A DNA stretch of 64,000 nucleotides from Serratia marcescens (GTDB lineage Bacteria; Pseudomonadota; Gammaproteobacteria; Enterobacterales; Enterobacteriaceae). A model generated the notes under the pieces. It saw only the letters and a program-made list of their open reading frames with translations, did no database searches and was not told the origin of the DNA. The stretch lies in assembly GCF_006715005.1 (NCBI RefSeq), contig NZ_VFMJ01000001.1, positions 2,418,001 through 2,482,000 of the forward strand. The letters are read 5' to 3'. Each line of letters begins with the position of its first letter. The first letter of the stretch is position 1. This document shows positions 39,761-49,434 of the stretch, one piece after another. Made by a program: the position numbers and the translations under genes.

Positions 39761-40060
39761 GCTGATGCTCCCATCATGTCGGCAGGGTCACCCACTGCCC
39801 AATGCACATACGTTGCAACAGTTTCGCTTTAAATGCAATTTTTATTATTGCATTTACCAGAAAGCCGCCTCTATACTCCACCCAATTAATGTAACCGATA
39901 TTGATACATTAATGTGACACCAATATGTTTCAAAACCTAACGTTGCGCCATAACAAGGCACAGCGCCCCTTCCGCCGAACGCAGGCATACATGAAGGGAA
40001 AGCCCGGAAAACAGGGCTGGGTATGGGGCCAGACAGCGCTTACTTATCGGAATAAAAACA
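39761..40060. promoter_or_regulatory. rarA-oqxA intergenic control region with palindromes
   Basis: Two inverted repeats stand out: AAATGCAA-N9-TTGCATTT (39831-39855) and ATTAATGT-N13-ACATTAAT (39885-39913). They lie between the divergent rarA and oqxA starts and are candidate sites for OqxR (Rrf2) or other regulators. No coding sequence is supported here. Confidence 0.5.
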
Positions 40061-41248
40061 ATGGCAAATCAACCAAACTCATCGTTCAACGCCGGCGGCC
40101 GCACGCGCGCCGTCGCTCTGGGTCAGCGGCTCTCCGGGGTGGCGTTGCTGGCCGCCCTGCTCGCCGGGTGCGACAACAGCGTCGCGCACAACGCCCCGCC
40201 ACCGCCGCCGGTGGTCAGCGCCGCCAGCGTAGTGGTCAAGCCGATCAGCCAGTGGGATGCCTTCAACGGCCGGGTCGAAGCGGTGCAAAGCGTGCAACTG
40301 CGCCCACGGGTCTCGGGCTACATCGAGCGGGTCAACTACACCGAAGGCGACGAGGTGAAGAAAGGCCAGGTGCTGTTCACCATCGACGATCGCACCTACC
40401 GCGCCGCGCGCGAACAGGCGCAGGCCGAGCTGGTGCGAGCGCGCAATCAGGCCGCCCTGGCGCGCAGCGAATCTTCGCGCACCGAGAAGCTGATCGGCAC
40501 TCAGGCCATCTCGCAAGAGGTGTGGGAACAGCGTCGTTCGTCCGCCGCACAGGCGCAAAGCAACGTGCTGGCGGCGCAGGCCCAGCTCGACATGGCGCAG
40601 CTGAATCTCGACTTTACCCGCGTCACCGCGCCGATCGACGGGCGCGCCAGCCGTGCGATGATCACCGCCGGCAACCTGGTCACCGCCGGCGACAGCGCCA
40701 GCGTGCTGACGACGCTGGTGTCGCTCGATAAGGTTTACGTTTATTTCGACGTGGATGAAGCCACCTTCCTGCGCTATCAGCAGCAGGGCCGACACGACGC
40801 GCGCTTGCCGGTGAAGGTCGGCCTGGTGGGCGAAGAGGGCACCCCGCATCAGGGTCTGGTGGATTTCACCGATAACCAGCTCAACGCCGGGACCGGCACC
40901 ATCCGCATGCGCGCCCTGCTCGACAACCGCGAGCGCCGTTTCACGCCGGGGCTGTTCGCCCGGGTACAAATGCCCGGCAGCGCCGAGTTCAACGCCATGC
41001 TGATCGACGATAAAGCGGTGATGACCGACCAGAACCGCAAGTTCGTTTACATCGTCGATAAAGACGGCAAGGCGCAGCGCCGCGACATCGACGTGGGCCG
41101 CATGGCCGAAGGATTGCGCATCGTGCAGAAAGGGTTGGCAAACGGCGATCGGGTGATCGTCGACGGCATGCAGAAAGTGTTTATGCCGGGCATGCCGGTC
41201 GACGCGAAAAGCGTCGCGATGACCACCACCGCTTCCGCACTTAACTAA
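40061..41248 (+). CDS. oqxA: OqxA-like periplasmic adaptor of an RND efflux pump
   Basis: This 395-residue lipoprotein has a signal ending LLAGC, with Cys at about residue 37. The lipoyl halves (RPRVSGYIERVNYTEGDEVK and ITAGNLVTAGDSASVLTTLV) flank a coiled-coil hairpin of about 70 residues; beta-barrel and membrane-proximal domains follow. It links the OqxB pump to an outer-membrane channel such as TolC. No outer-membrane gene is in the operon. Confidence 0.92.
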   Translation: MANQPNSSFNAGGRTRAVALGQRLSGVALLAALLAGCDNSVAHNAPPPPPVVSAASVVVKPISQWDAFNGRVEAVQSVQLRPRVSGYIERVNYTEGDEVKKGQVLFTIDDRTYRAAREQAQAELVRARNQAALARSESSRTEKLIGTQAISQEVWEQRRSSAAQAQSNVLAAQAQLDMAQLNLDFTRVTAPIDGRASRAMITAGNLVTAGDSASVLTTLVSLDKVYVYFDVDEATFLRYQQQGRHDARLPVKVGLVGEEGTPHQGLVDFTDNQLNAGTGTIRMRALLDNRERRFTPGLFARVQMPGSAEFNAMLIDDKAVMTDQNRKFVYIVDKDGKAQRRDIDVGRMAEGLRIVQKGLANGDRVIVDGMQKVFMPGMPVDAKSVAMTTTASALN

Positions 41249-41272
41249 GCTCCCAGCCGAGACTTCTGACCC

Positions 41273-44200
41273 ATGGACTTTTCCCGTTTTTTCATCGACC
41301 GGCCGATCTTTGCCGCGGTGCTGTCGATACTGATTTTTGTCGCCGGGGCGATCGCCATTCCGCTGCTGCCGATCAGCGAGTACCCGGACGTGGTGCCGCC
41401 CAGCGTGCAGGTGCGCGCCGAATACCCGGGCGCCAACCCGAAAGAGATCGCTGAAACGGTGGCCACGCCGCTGGAAGAAGCGATCAACGGCGTCGAAAAC
41501 ATGATGTACATGAAATCGGTCGCCGGTTCCGACGGCGTGCTGGTGACCACCGTCACCTTCCGCCCCGGCACCGATCCCGATCAGGCGCAGGTGCAGGTGC
41601 AAAACCGCGTGGCACAGGCCGAAGCGCGCCTGCCGGAAGACGTGCGCCGCCAGGGCATCACTACCCAGAAGCAGTCCCCGGCGCTGACGCTGGTGGTGCA
41701 TCTGGTCTCGCCTTCCGGCAAGTACGATTCGCTTTACCTGCGCAACTACGCCACCCTGAAGGTCAAGGACGAGTTGGCCCGCCTGCCGGGCGTCGGCCAG
41801 GTGCAGATCTTCGGCGCCGGTGAGTATGCGATGCGCATCTGGCTCGATCCGAACAAGGTCGCCGCGCGTGGCCTGACCGCCTCCGACGTGGTGAGCGCCA
41901 TGCAGGAGCAAAACGTGCAGGTCTCCGCCGGCCAGCTCGGCGCGGAGCCGATGCCGACGCGCAGCGACTATCTGCTGTCGATCAACGCCCAGGGGCGCCT
42001 GCAGACCGAAGAAGAGTTCGGCAACATCATCCTCAAGAGCGGCGACAACGGCGAGATTGTGCGGCTGCGCGACGTGGCACGCATCGAAATGGGCTCCGGC
42101 AGCTACGCGCTGCGCGCCCAGCTCAATAACAAGGATGCGGTCGGTATCGGCATCTTCCAGTCGCCGGGGGCCAACGCCATCGAGCTGTCGGACGCGGTGC
42201 GCGGCAAGATGGCCGAGCTGGCAACCCGCTTCCCGGACGGCATGAGCTGGAAAGCGCCGTACGATCCGACGGTGTTCGTGCGCGATTCGATCCGCGCGGT
42301 GGTGGATACCCTGCTGGAAGCGGTGATCCTGGTGGTGCTGGTGGTCATTCTGTTCCTGCAGACCTGGCGCGCCTCGATCATTCCGCTGTTGGCGGTCCCG
42401 ATCTCCATAGTCGGCACCTTCGCCGCGCTGTATCTGCTCGGCTTCTCGCTCAACACCCTCAGCCTGTTCGGGCTGGTATTGGCGATCGGTATCGTGGTGG
42501 ATGACGCCATCGTGGTGGTGGAAAACGTCGAGCGCAATATCGAAGAGGGGCTGTCGCCGCTGGCGGCGGCGCACCAGGCGATGCGCGAGGTCTCCGGTCC
42601 GATCATCGCCATCGCCGTGGTGCTGTGCGCGGTGTTCGTGCCGATGGCGTTCCTTTCCGGCGTCACGGGTCAGTTCTACAAACAGTTCGCCGTCACCATC
42701 GCCATCTCGACGGTGATCTCCGCGATCAACTCGCTGACCCTGTCGCCGGCGCTGGCGGCACGCTTGCTGAAACCGCACGGTGCGCCGAAAGATATGCCGT
42801 CGCGCCTGATCGACCGGCTGTTCGGCTGGCTGTTCCGGCCGTTCAACCGCTTCTTCGCCAGCGGTTCGCAGCGTTATCAGCACGGGGTGTCCCGCGTGCT
42901 GGGCCGACGCGGCGCGGTATTCGTGGTTTACCTGCTGCTGCTGGCCGCCGCCGGGGTAATGTTCAAGACCGTGCCCGGCGGCTTTATCCCGACGCAAGAC
43001 AAGCTGTACCTGATCGGCGGCGTGAAAATGCCGGAAGGCGCCTCGCTGGAGCGCACCGATGCGGTGATCCGCAAGATGAGCGCCATCGGCCTGAGCGTGG
43101 ACGGCGTCACCGATGCGGTGGCCTTCCCCGGCCTGAATGCGCTGCAGTTCACCAATACGCCGAATACCGGTACGGTGTTCTTCGCGCTGGAGCCCTTGAG
43201 CACCCGTACCCGCACTGCGGCGCAGATCAACGCCGAGATCAACGCGCGCATTTCACAGATTCAGGAAGGCTTCGCCTTCTCGATCATGCCGCCGCCAATC
43301 CTCGGCATCGGCCAGGGCTCCGGCTATTCGCTGTACGTGCAGGATCGCGGCGGGCTGGGTTACGGCGCACTGCAGACGGCTATTAACACGATGTCCGGCG
43401 CCATTATGCAAACGCCAGGCATGGGCTTCCCGATCTCCTCGTATCAGGCCAACGTGCCGCAGCTGGACGCCAAAATCGATCGCGACAAGGCCAAGGCGCA
43501 GGGCGTGCCGCTCAATGCGCTGTTCAGCACGCTGCAAACCTACCTCGGTTCGTCGTACATCAACGACTTCAACCGCTATGGCCGCACCTGGAAGGTGATG
43601 GCGCAGGCCGACGGCCAGTTCCGCGACAGCGTGGAGGACATCGCCAATCTGCGCACCCGCAACGACAAAGGTGAAATGGTGCCGATCGGCAGCATGGTCA
43701 GCATCGGCACCACCTACGGCCCGGATCCGGTGATCCGCTATAACGGCTTCCCGGCGGCGGACCTGATCGGCGACGCCGATCCACGCGTACTCTCCTCTAC
43801 CCAGGCGATGGGGGCGCTGACGCAGATGGCCGATAAGCTGTTGCCGAACGGCATGAACATCCAGTGGACCGATCTGAGCTATCAGCAATCAACCCAGGGC
43901 AACGCCGCGCTGGTGGTGTTCCCGGTAGCGGTGCTGCTGGCGTTCCTCGCGCTGGCGGCGCTGTATGAAAGCTGGACGCTGCCGCTGGCGGTGATCCTGA
44001 TCGTGCCGATGACCATGCTGTCGGCGCTGTTCGGCGTGTGGTTGACCGGCGGCGACAATAACGTGTTCGTGCAGGTCGGGCTGGTCGTTCTGATGGGGCT
44101 GGCCTGTAAGAACGCCATCCTGATCGTCGAGTTCGCCCGCGAGCTGGAAATGCAGGGCAAAGGCATCGTCGAGGCGGCACTGGAAGCCTGTCGCCTGCGA

Positions 44201-44416
44201 TTGCGCCCGATCGTGATGACCTCCATCGCCTTCATCGCCGGCACCATCCCGCTGATCCTCGGTCACGGCGCCGGCGCCGAAGTGCGCGGCGTCACCGGCA
44301 TCACGGTGTTCTCCGGCATGCTGGGGGTCACCCTGTTCGGGCTGTTCCTGACGCCGGTGTTCTACGTCACCCTGCGCCGCCTGGTGGCACGCAAGGCACA
44401 GCCGCAGACGGCGTAA
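41273..44416 (+). CDS. oqxB: OqxB-like RND multidrug efflux transporter
   Basis: This 1047-residue, 12-helix proton antiporter begins MDFSRFFIDRPIFAAVLSIL. The central helix 4 motif LAIGIVVDDAIVVVENVERN carries the Asp-Asp pair of the proton relay. VFVPMAFLSGVTGQFYKQFA follows, and the second repeat ends around RLRPIVMTSIAFIAGTIPL. Reading against remembered OqxB shows long identical stretches. OqxAB exports quinolones, quinoxalines, chloramphenicol and nitrofurantoin. It starts 24 bp after oqxA. Confidence 0.93.
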   Translation: MDFSRFFIDRPIFAAVLSILIFVAGAIAIPLLPISEYPDVVPPSVQVRAEYPGANPKEIAETVATPLEEAINGVENMMYMKSVAGSDGVLVTTVTFRPGTDPDQAQVQVQNRVAQAEARLPEDVRRQGITTQKQSPALTLVVHLVSPSGKYDSLYLRNYATLKVKDELARLPGVGQVQIFGAGEYAMRIWLDPNKVAARGLTASDVVSAMQEQNVQVSAGQLGAEPMPTRSDYLLSINAQGRLQTEEEFGNIILKSGDNGEIVRLRDVARIEMGSGSYALRAQLNNKDAVGIGIFQSPGANAIELSDAVRGKMAELATRFPDGMSWKAPYDPTVFVRDSIRAVVDTLLEAVILVVLVVILFLQTWRASIIPLLAVPISIVGTFAALYLLGFSLNTLSLFGLVLAIGIVVDDAIVVVENVERNIEEGLSPLAAAHQAMREVSGPIIAIAVVLCAVFVPMAFLSGVTGQFYKQFAVTIAISTVISAINSLTLSPALAARLLKPHGAPKDMPSRLIDRLFGWLFRPFNRFFASGSQRYQHGVSRVLGRRGAVFVVYLLLLAAAGVMFKTVPGGFIPTQDKLYLIGGVKMPEGASLERTDAVIRKMSAIGLSVDGVTDAVAFPGLNALQFTNTPNTGTVFFALEPLSTRTRTAAQINAEINARISQIQEGFAFSIMPPPILGIGQGSGYSLYVQDRGGLGYGALQTAINTMSGAIMQTPGMGFPISSYQANVPQLDAKIDRDKAKAQGVPLNALFSTLQTYLGSSYINDFNRYGRTWKVMAQADGQFRDSVEDIANLRTRNDKGEMVPIGSMVSIGTTYGPDPVIRYNGFPAADLIGDADPRVLSSTQAMGALTQMADKLLPNGMNIQWTDLSYQQSTQGNAALVVFPVAVLLAFLALAALYESWTLPLAVILIVPMTMLSALFGVWLTGGDNNVFVQVGLVVLMGLACKNAILIVEFARELEMQGKGIVEAALEACRLRLRPIVMTSIAFIAGTIPLILGHGAGAEVRGVTGITVFSGMLGVTLFGLFLTPVFYVTLRRLVARKAQPQTA

Positions 44417-44435
44417 TCATCGTCTTAACATGCAA

Positions 44436-44464
44436 AAAGGTCGGGCATTGCCCGACCTTTTTTA
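44436..44464 (+). terminator. Terminator of oqxAB
   Basis: AAAGGTCGGGC and GCCCGACCTTT pair around ATT with T- and A-runs, so it can serve both oqxB and the convergent oqxR. Confidence 0.93.
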
Positions 44465-44480
44465 TGCATTCCATCCGGTA

Positions 44481-44960
44481 TTATTTACCGGCGGTTTCGG
44501 CCTCTTGCTCGGCGGCGTACTCCGCACAGGCGCGCTTGTCGCCCCGCTCCAGTTCGGCCAGCGAATCGGCTACGGTGTGGCGTGCCAGCACCGCAAGCGA
44601 AGCCTGCTCGGCCTCGTTCACCACTGATTTGAAATACCAGCAGGCGTTGGCGCTCACCAGGCAACGGGCCGGCACTTCAGGGCGCGAGGCCCAGATGCGC
44701 TTGTCGTCGATCACCGCCAGATAGATATCGCGCAGAGTAATCTCTTCCGCCGGGCGGCCAAGGTGGATAGAGCCGTTTCGGCCCAGGGTGGAAACGATGA
44801 TGCCGTCTTTGGTCAGCGGGACCATCAGTTTGCGGATAAAGCTGGGGTTGGCTTCCAGAGCGGCGGCGAGGGTGGCGCTTGTCGAACGCATGCCCTGCTT
44901 CTCAGCTACGGCGACGCTAAGGACCATTTGCAACGCTGTCGGAAAGCGAAAATCTAACAT
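44481..44960 (-). CDS. oqxR: OqxR-like Rrf2 family repressor
   Basis: This 159-residue Rrf2-type winged-helix protein reads MLDFRFPTALQMVLSVAVAE, with recognition helix region NPSFIRKLMVPLTKDGIIVS. An effector region has two Cys (CLVSANACW) as possible redox sensors, rather than the three-Cys iron-sulfur site of IscR. OqxR represses oqxAB in Klebsiella. Here it is convergent to oqxB, so all four genes of that locus are present. Confidence 0.88.
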   Translation of the reverse strand: MLDFRFPTALQMVLSVAVAEKQGMRSTSATLAAALEANPSFIRKLMVPLTKDGIIVSTLGRNGSIHLGRPAEEITLRDIYLAVIDDKRIWASRPEVPARCLVSANACWYFKSVVNEAEQASLAVLARHTVADSLAELERGDKRACAEYAAEQEAETAGK

Positions 44961-45225
44961 GTCGTTATCTCTGCGAGACGAAATACTCGGGTTTGGCCGG
45001 TGTGGCGATTGGCGCCGAACACACCGCTTAATTGCACAATAATATAACAAACGCGGGGGCTTTTTTGAAGTTTTGCCCAGTGATATCGCACGCAGACATT
45101 AGAACGATCGCAGAATTCTCCGGCGGACAAAAAACAGAAACCCGCGTCAATGTTAACGCCGCTCGCTTAACCGGGTTAAACGATCAGAACTAACACTGCC
45201 CGCGGGCTTAATTCGAATGTGGCGA

Positions 45226-45762
45226 TCAGGCTCTGTTCAGCACCAGTTGGCCGTTTTTATCCAACGGGATTTGCGTGCCCGGATCGTGATCCATGCGGAT
45301 CTTGCCCTGCTGATTGCCGATCTTGTAGGTCACGTCATAACCCAGCATTTTCTGAGACTTGTCATAGACCGTTTTGCAACGCTGCTGAACGCTGGTGCTG
45401 ACGTCGTTGTTCTGCATCGCCCCTTGCACCTGGTTACCGGCATAGCCGCCGCCCAGCGCGCCGACCACGGTCGCCACGTCGCGCCCACGACCGCCGCCGA
45501 ACTGGTGGCCGATCACACCGCCCGCCACTGCGCCCAGCACAGAACCGGCGATACGGTTTTCATCCTGCACCGGTGCACGGTGCGTAACGGTGACGTTGCG
45601 GCATTCCTGACGCGGCGTTTTGACGGTTTCTTTAATCGGCGTTGCGGCGAGTACCTGCGCGTACTGCGGACCGGCAGAAAAAACGTCCAGGCTGGCTACC
45701 GCGGCAATCCCCAGAGCGGCAGCGATACCAATCCCAACACCGGCTAACATTGACTTGTTCAC
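45226..45762 (-). CDS. ycfJ: YcfJ-like glycine-zipper membrane protein
   Basis: This 178-residue protein has an N-terminal signal/anchor (SMLAGVGIGIAAALGIAAVA) and a glycine-zipper 2TM region (AGSVLGAVAGGVIGHQFGGG, then GALGGGYAGNQVQGAM). The start is GTG at 45762 with AGGAGG six bases upstream, giving the E. coli length. It lies next to ndh as in E. coli. Such proteins act in envelope integrity; exact role unknown. Confidence 0.87.
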   Translation of the reverse strand: MNKSMLAGVGIGIAAALGIAAVASLDVFSAGPQYAQVLAATPIKETVKTPRQECRNVTVTHRAPVQDENRIAGSVLGAVAGGVIGHQFGGGRGRDVATVVGALGGGYAGNQVQGAMQNNDVSTSVQQRCKTVYDKSQKMLGYDVTYKIGNQQGKIRMDHDPGTQIPLDKNGQLVLNRA

Positions 45763-46065
45763 AGGAAACCTCCTGAAAGTGTTACCACGCATTTTGTCCG
45801 GGGTCTGTGACCGGCTGCACCGCGCTTATTATTTTGCGCATGGGCGGCTTGCGGTATCCCGGTTTACGGCGTGCGCGACGCGCCGTCTGTAAACGAGGTA
45901 AAGTCTGCACAATGATCTGAGGACCCGCAATAAGACAAGGGGACCAAAAATGCGGGAAAACGGTCGTTTCGCCGCTGTTTAGGAGGAATCTTAAGAATTT
46001 TACCCATGCCGACGACAGCTTATGCTGAAGAATCAAACAACCGCCGCCGATCGCCTCGCGCCGCC
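45763..46065. other. Intergenic region ycfJ-ndh
   Basis: This is the ycfJ upstream region. An inverted repeat around 45850-45900 (CGCGACGCGCCG area) is weak. No gene is supported here. Confidence 0.4.
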
Positions 46066-46100
46066 ATAAAAAAACCCGCGCGGGCGAACCGGCGCGGGTT
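46066..46100 (-). terminator. Terminator of ndh
   Basis: On the minus strand AACCCGCGCCGG and CCCGCGCGGGTT pair imperfectly and run into seven T. Confidence 0.85.
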
Positions 46101-46117
46101 GGTCGACAAAGGCAGGA

Positions 46118-47422
46118 TCAGTGCATTTTCAGACGCGGGCGGATCACCCGGTTGATACCGCCTACCAGCATCATCAGGCCGGTTTTGATATAGCCGTGCA
46201 GCGCTACCTGGTGCATGCGGTACAGCGAGATGTAAACGAAGCGCGCGATGCGCCCTTCCACCATCATCGAGCCGCGCATCAGGTTGCCCATCAGGCTGCC
46301 GACGGTGCTGAAGCGCGACAGCGACACCAGCGAGCCGTGGTCTTTATATACGTATGGCTTCAGCGTCTGGCCGTTCATCAGCGCCAAAATATTGGTGGCG
46401 CAGCGCGAGGCCATCTGGTGCGCCGACTGGGCGCGCGGCGGCACGAAACCGCCGCCCTCTTTCGGGCAGGAGGCGCAGTCGCCGATGGCGAAGATGTTCG
46501 GATCGCGCGTGGTCTGCAGCGTCGGCTCCACCACCAGCTGGTTGATGCGGTTGGTTTCCAGGCCGCCGATGTCTTTCATGAAATCCGGCGCCTTGATGCC
46601 GGCCGCCCACACCATCAGATCGGCGTCGATGAACTCGCCGCCCTTGGTGTTCAGGCCTTTGGCATCTGCGCTGGTCACCATGGTGTTGGTCAGCACGCGC
46701 ACGCCCAGTTTGATCAGTTCCTGGTGCGCAGCAGCGGAAATGCGCGGCGGCAGCGCCGGCAGAATGCGCTCGCCGGCTTCCACCAGCGTCACGTTGAGCG
46801 CGCTGTTGTCCAGGCCTTCGAAACCGTAGCTGTGCAGCTGCTTCACCGCGTTGTGCAGTTCGGCGGACAGCTCAACGCCGGTGGCGCCGCCGCCGACGAT
46901 GGCGATGTTAACTCGCTCTTTTTGCCCCGGCTGGGCCGAGAACTTCAGGAACAGGTTGAGCATTTCGTTGTGGAAACGACGTGCCTGATGCGGGTTATCC
47001 AGGAAGATGCAGTGCTCTTTCACGCCCGGCGTACCGAAATCGTTCGAAGTGCTGCCCAGCGCCATCACCAGGATGTCGTACGGCAGTTCACGCGCCGGCA
47101 CCAGCTCGCCGCCCTGCTCGTCGCAGATCTGCGCCAGCTGCAGCGTTTGCGTCTCGCGGTTGATGTTGGTCAACGACCCCAGCTGGAAGCTGAAATGGTG
47201 ATTGCGCGCGTGCGCCAGGTAGCTGAGCGCATCCACGCCGTCATCGAGGGAACCGGTCGCCACTTCGTGCAACAGCGGTTTCCACAAATGGCTGTGGTTG
47301 CGATCCACCAGCGTGATCTCCGCTTTGTTCTTGCGGCCAAGTTTATGGCCCAGGCTGGTCGCCAGCTCCAAGCCACCGGCGCCGCCGCCAACAATAACGA
47401 TTTTCTTCTTTGGCGTTGTCAA
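46118..47422 (-). CDS. ndh: Type II NADH dehydrogenase
   Basis: This 434-residue single-subunit flavoprotein, the same length as E. coli Ndh, passes electrons from NADH to quinone without pumping protons. The FAD motif [14 protein letters not shown] is at residues 9-22 and the NADH motif [19 protein letters not shown] at about 172-190. A C-terminal amphipathic region holds it to the membrane. An FNR-type site lies upstream. Confidence 0.96.
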   Translation of the reverse strand: MTTPKKKIVIVGGGAGGLELATSLGHKLGRKNKAEITLVDRNHSHLWKPLLHEVATGSLDDGVDALSYLAHARNHHFSFQLGSLTNINRETQTLQLAQICDEQGGELVPARELPYDILVMALGSTSNDFGTPGVKEHCIFLDNPHQARRFHNEMLNLFLKFSAQPGQKERVNIAIVGGGATGVELSAELHNAVKQLHSYGFEGLDNSALNVTLVEAGERILPALPPRISAAAHQELIKLGVRVLTNTMVTSADAKGLNTKGGEFIDADLMVWAAGIKAPDFMKDIGGLETNRINQLVVEPTLQTTRDPNIFAIGDCASCPKEGGGFVPPRAQSAHQMASRCATNILALMNGQTLKPYVYKDHGSLVSLSRFSTVGSLMGNLMRGSMMVEGRIARFVYISLYRMHQVALHGYIKTGLMMLVGGINRVIRPRLKMH

Positions 47423-47557
47423 AATAACCCCCTAAATGTGAACCATTTGTTATTCCAGGGTAAATAAATAATATCCTTAGAATACATAGGGTTCGCTTAA
47501 AATAAATCGGCTCTCTGAGGCCAGAATAACATGTGAGGTTATTTGGTCATACCAAAA

Positions 47558-47571
47558 TTGACGTACATCAA
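47558..47571 (-). promoter_or_regulatory. FNR-box-like site upstream of ndh
   Basis: TTGACGTACATCAA matches the FNR consensus TTGATnnnnATCAA with one mismatch. E. coli ndh is repressed by FNR under anaerobiosis through such sites, so the same control is likely. The rest of 47423-47690 is AT-rich promoter sequence without a gene. Confidence 0.65.
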
Positions 47572-47690
47572 ATTTTTTTGGTTAAAGGCTGGACGCGGGG
47601 ATTTTTTGGGGATTGTGATTCAAATAGTTAGCGCTGAGTCACAGTTTTAAATTTTGCCGATTGCCACGAAAAACTTTACCTTGGCGTACA

Positions 47691-47740
47691 AAAAAGCCGC
47701 ACTTTCCGTCGGTGAAAAACGGGGAGCGCGGCTCGCGGCA
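47691..47740 (-). terminator. Terminator of ycfP
   Basis: On the minus strand AGCCGCGCT and AGTGCGGCT close a long stem with an inner hairpin, ending in TTTTTT. Confidence 0.75.
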
Positions 47741-47754
47741 GCGTTATGAAACTG

Positions 47755-48297
47755 TTAACCCAGCGCCTTGAACGCCTTGATCCGCTGCAGATGGGGTGAG
47801 ATGTTTTTGAACTTGTGCGTCTGCTGCTCATCCCAGACGATTTCGTAGTAGTGATGCAGCAATTCGGCGCTGCGCCGGTTATCCAGCACCTCGTCTTGCC
47901 GCGACAGCACCACCAGGCAGCGATCGCGATTCTTCTCGCGGAAGTCCTCCACACACTTGGTGGCGATATCGCGATACTCTTCCGGCCGGTCTATCTTGCC
48001 ATGCATGTGTTCTTCCGGGTACAAATTGGGATTGAACATCGCCTGGCGAATGCCGCACAGGAAGCCGATGCGTTCCGCCCAGAAGCCGCCGAGGCCGACC
48101 CCGCAGATCAACGGGTGCGCGTCGCCGCCCTGCTGCACCGCCTTGTCCACCTCTTTCAACAGATGCTGCATGTCGTGACGCGGATGCAGCGTGCTGTAGC
48201 TGATGAAGCGCACGTCCGGATCGATAAACTGCAGCTGTAACACCTTTTCATGATTGCCGGGACTGGTGGAATCGAAGCCGTGCAAATAGATAATCAT
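47755..48297 (-). CDS. ycfP: YcfP esterase-like protein
   Basis: This 180-residue small alpha/beta hydrolase of the UPF0227 family begins [19 protein letters not shown]. The nucleophile elbow is altered ([14 protein letters not shown], with Gly where Ser is usual), a feature of this family, so catalysis is doubtful. It is adjacent to nagZ and ndh as in E. coli. Confidence 0.92.
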   Translation of the reverse strand: MIIYLHGFDSTSPGNHEKVLQLQFIDPDVRFISYSTLHPRHDMQHLLKEVDKAVQQGGDAHPLICGVGLGGFWAERIGFLCGIRQAMFNPNLYPEEHMHGKIDRPEEYRDIATKCVEDFREKNRDRCLVVLSRQDEVLDNRRSAELLHHYYEIVWDEQQTHKFKNISPHLQRIKAFKALG

Positions 48298-48376
48298 GTG
48301 GATCCTCGCAACAAGCCAAGGGCCGCGGGCGCGGCCCTCATCATTTCCGCTCCGCGCCGCGATGCGGCGCCTGGAT

Positions 48377-49408
48377 TCACCCTTGCGAACGCTGCTTGTG
48401 CTCCTCCCAGCGTTCGCTCAGCGCGCTGAGCGCCTTGTGCGCCTGCTGCCAGCGCTCGGAGTCGCGCAGTTCCTGACGGGTGAACTGACCGCGATGATAT
48501 AACCGCTTCACCTTCTCTGCTTTGACCGGGGACAGGTTATCCAGCACGCTGACCGCACCTTCGCGGTGGTTGCACACCAGGATCATGTCGCAACCGGCAT
48601 CCAGCGCCGCCTGGCCGCGCTCGGCGTAGCTGCCCATGATCGCGGCGCCTTCCATCGACAGGTCGTCGGAGAAAATCACGCCGTCGAAGCCCAGTTCCTG
48701 ACGCAGGATCTGTTGCAGCCAGTACGGCGAGCCGCTGGCCGGACGCGGGTCCGCTTCAGTATAGATGACGTGGGCCGGCATGACGGCGTCCAACAGTTGG
48801 CGGTTGATCAGCTCGCGGAAGATCGCCATGTCGTGCTCGCGGATCTGCGCCAGCGGCCGCGGATCGCGCGGGGTTTCCTTGTGCGAATCGGCGCTGACGG
48901 CGCCGTGCCCCGGGAAGTGTTTACCGGTGGTTTTCATGCCGGCGCTGTGCATGCCGAGGATAAAGCGTTCCGCCATCGCCAGCGCCTGCTGCGGATCGCT
49001 GTGGAACGAACGCTCGCCGATCGCCGCGCTGACGTGGCCGATATCCAGCACCGGCGCAAAGCTGATGTCGATATCCTGCGCAATCATTTCCGCCGCCATC
49101 AGCCAGCCGGCCTCCTGCGCCAGACGGCCACCTTCCTGCGCATCGTGCAACGCGGCAAACGACTGCGCCGCCGGCAGACGGGTGAAGCCCTCGCGGAAGC
49201 GCTGCACGCGCCCGCCTTCCTGATCTACCGCCACCACCAGCCGATCGTGCGATTCGGCGCGGATCTGGCGCACCAGCTCACGCAGCTGCTCCGCATCGTG
49301 GAAGTTGCGGGTAAACAGGATCAATCCGCCAACCAGCGGGTGTTTCAATATTTCGCGTTCTTCTGCATCCAGCTCGTAGCCGGCGACATCTAGCATTACT
49401 GGGCCCAC
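48377..49408 (-). CDS. nagZ: Beta-N-acetylhexosaminidase NagZ
   Basis: This protein of about 343 residues is a cytoplasmic GH3 enzyme of peptidoglycan recycling, which removes GlcNAc from anhydromuropeptides. [20 protein letters not shown] and [19 protein letters not shown] carry the substrate and catalytic His-Asp loop; [13 protein letters not shown] carries the catalytic Asp. In Serratia its product feeds AmpR/AmpC control. GTG at 49408 matches the E. coli start. Confidence 0.95.
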   Translation of the reverse strand: MGPVMLDVAGYELDAEEREILKHPLVGGLILFTRNFHDAEQLRELVRQIRAESHDRLVVAVDQEGGRVQRFREGFTRLPAAQSFAALHDAQEGGRLAQEAGWLMAAEMIAQDIDISFAPVLDIGHVSAAIGERSFHSDPQQALAMAERFILGMHSAGMKTTGKHFPGHGAVSADSHKETPRDPRPLAQIREHDMAIFRELINRQLLDAVMPAHVIYTEADPRPASGSPYWLQQILRQELGFDGVIFSDDLSMEGAAIMGSYAERGQAALDAGCDMILVCNHREGAVSVLDNLSPVKAEKVKRLYHRGQFTRQELRDSERWQQAHKALSALSERWEEHKQRSQG

Positions 49409-49434
49409 GGGCACCTCACTTCATTAGTGTTCGT

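Noticed and set aside
40079-42997. A 972-codon open frame antisense to oqxA/oqxB
   Set aside because: High-GC coding sequence leaves the opposite strand open. The predicted protein is His/Arg/Gly-rich low complexity with no domain, and the + strand genes are certain.
46121-47467. A 448-codon open frame antisense to ndh
   Set aside because: Mirror of ndh codons; no family features and no plausible start signal.
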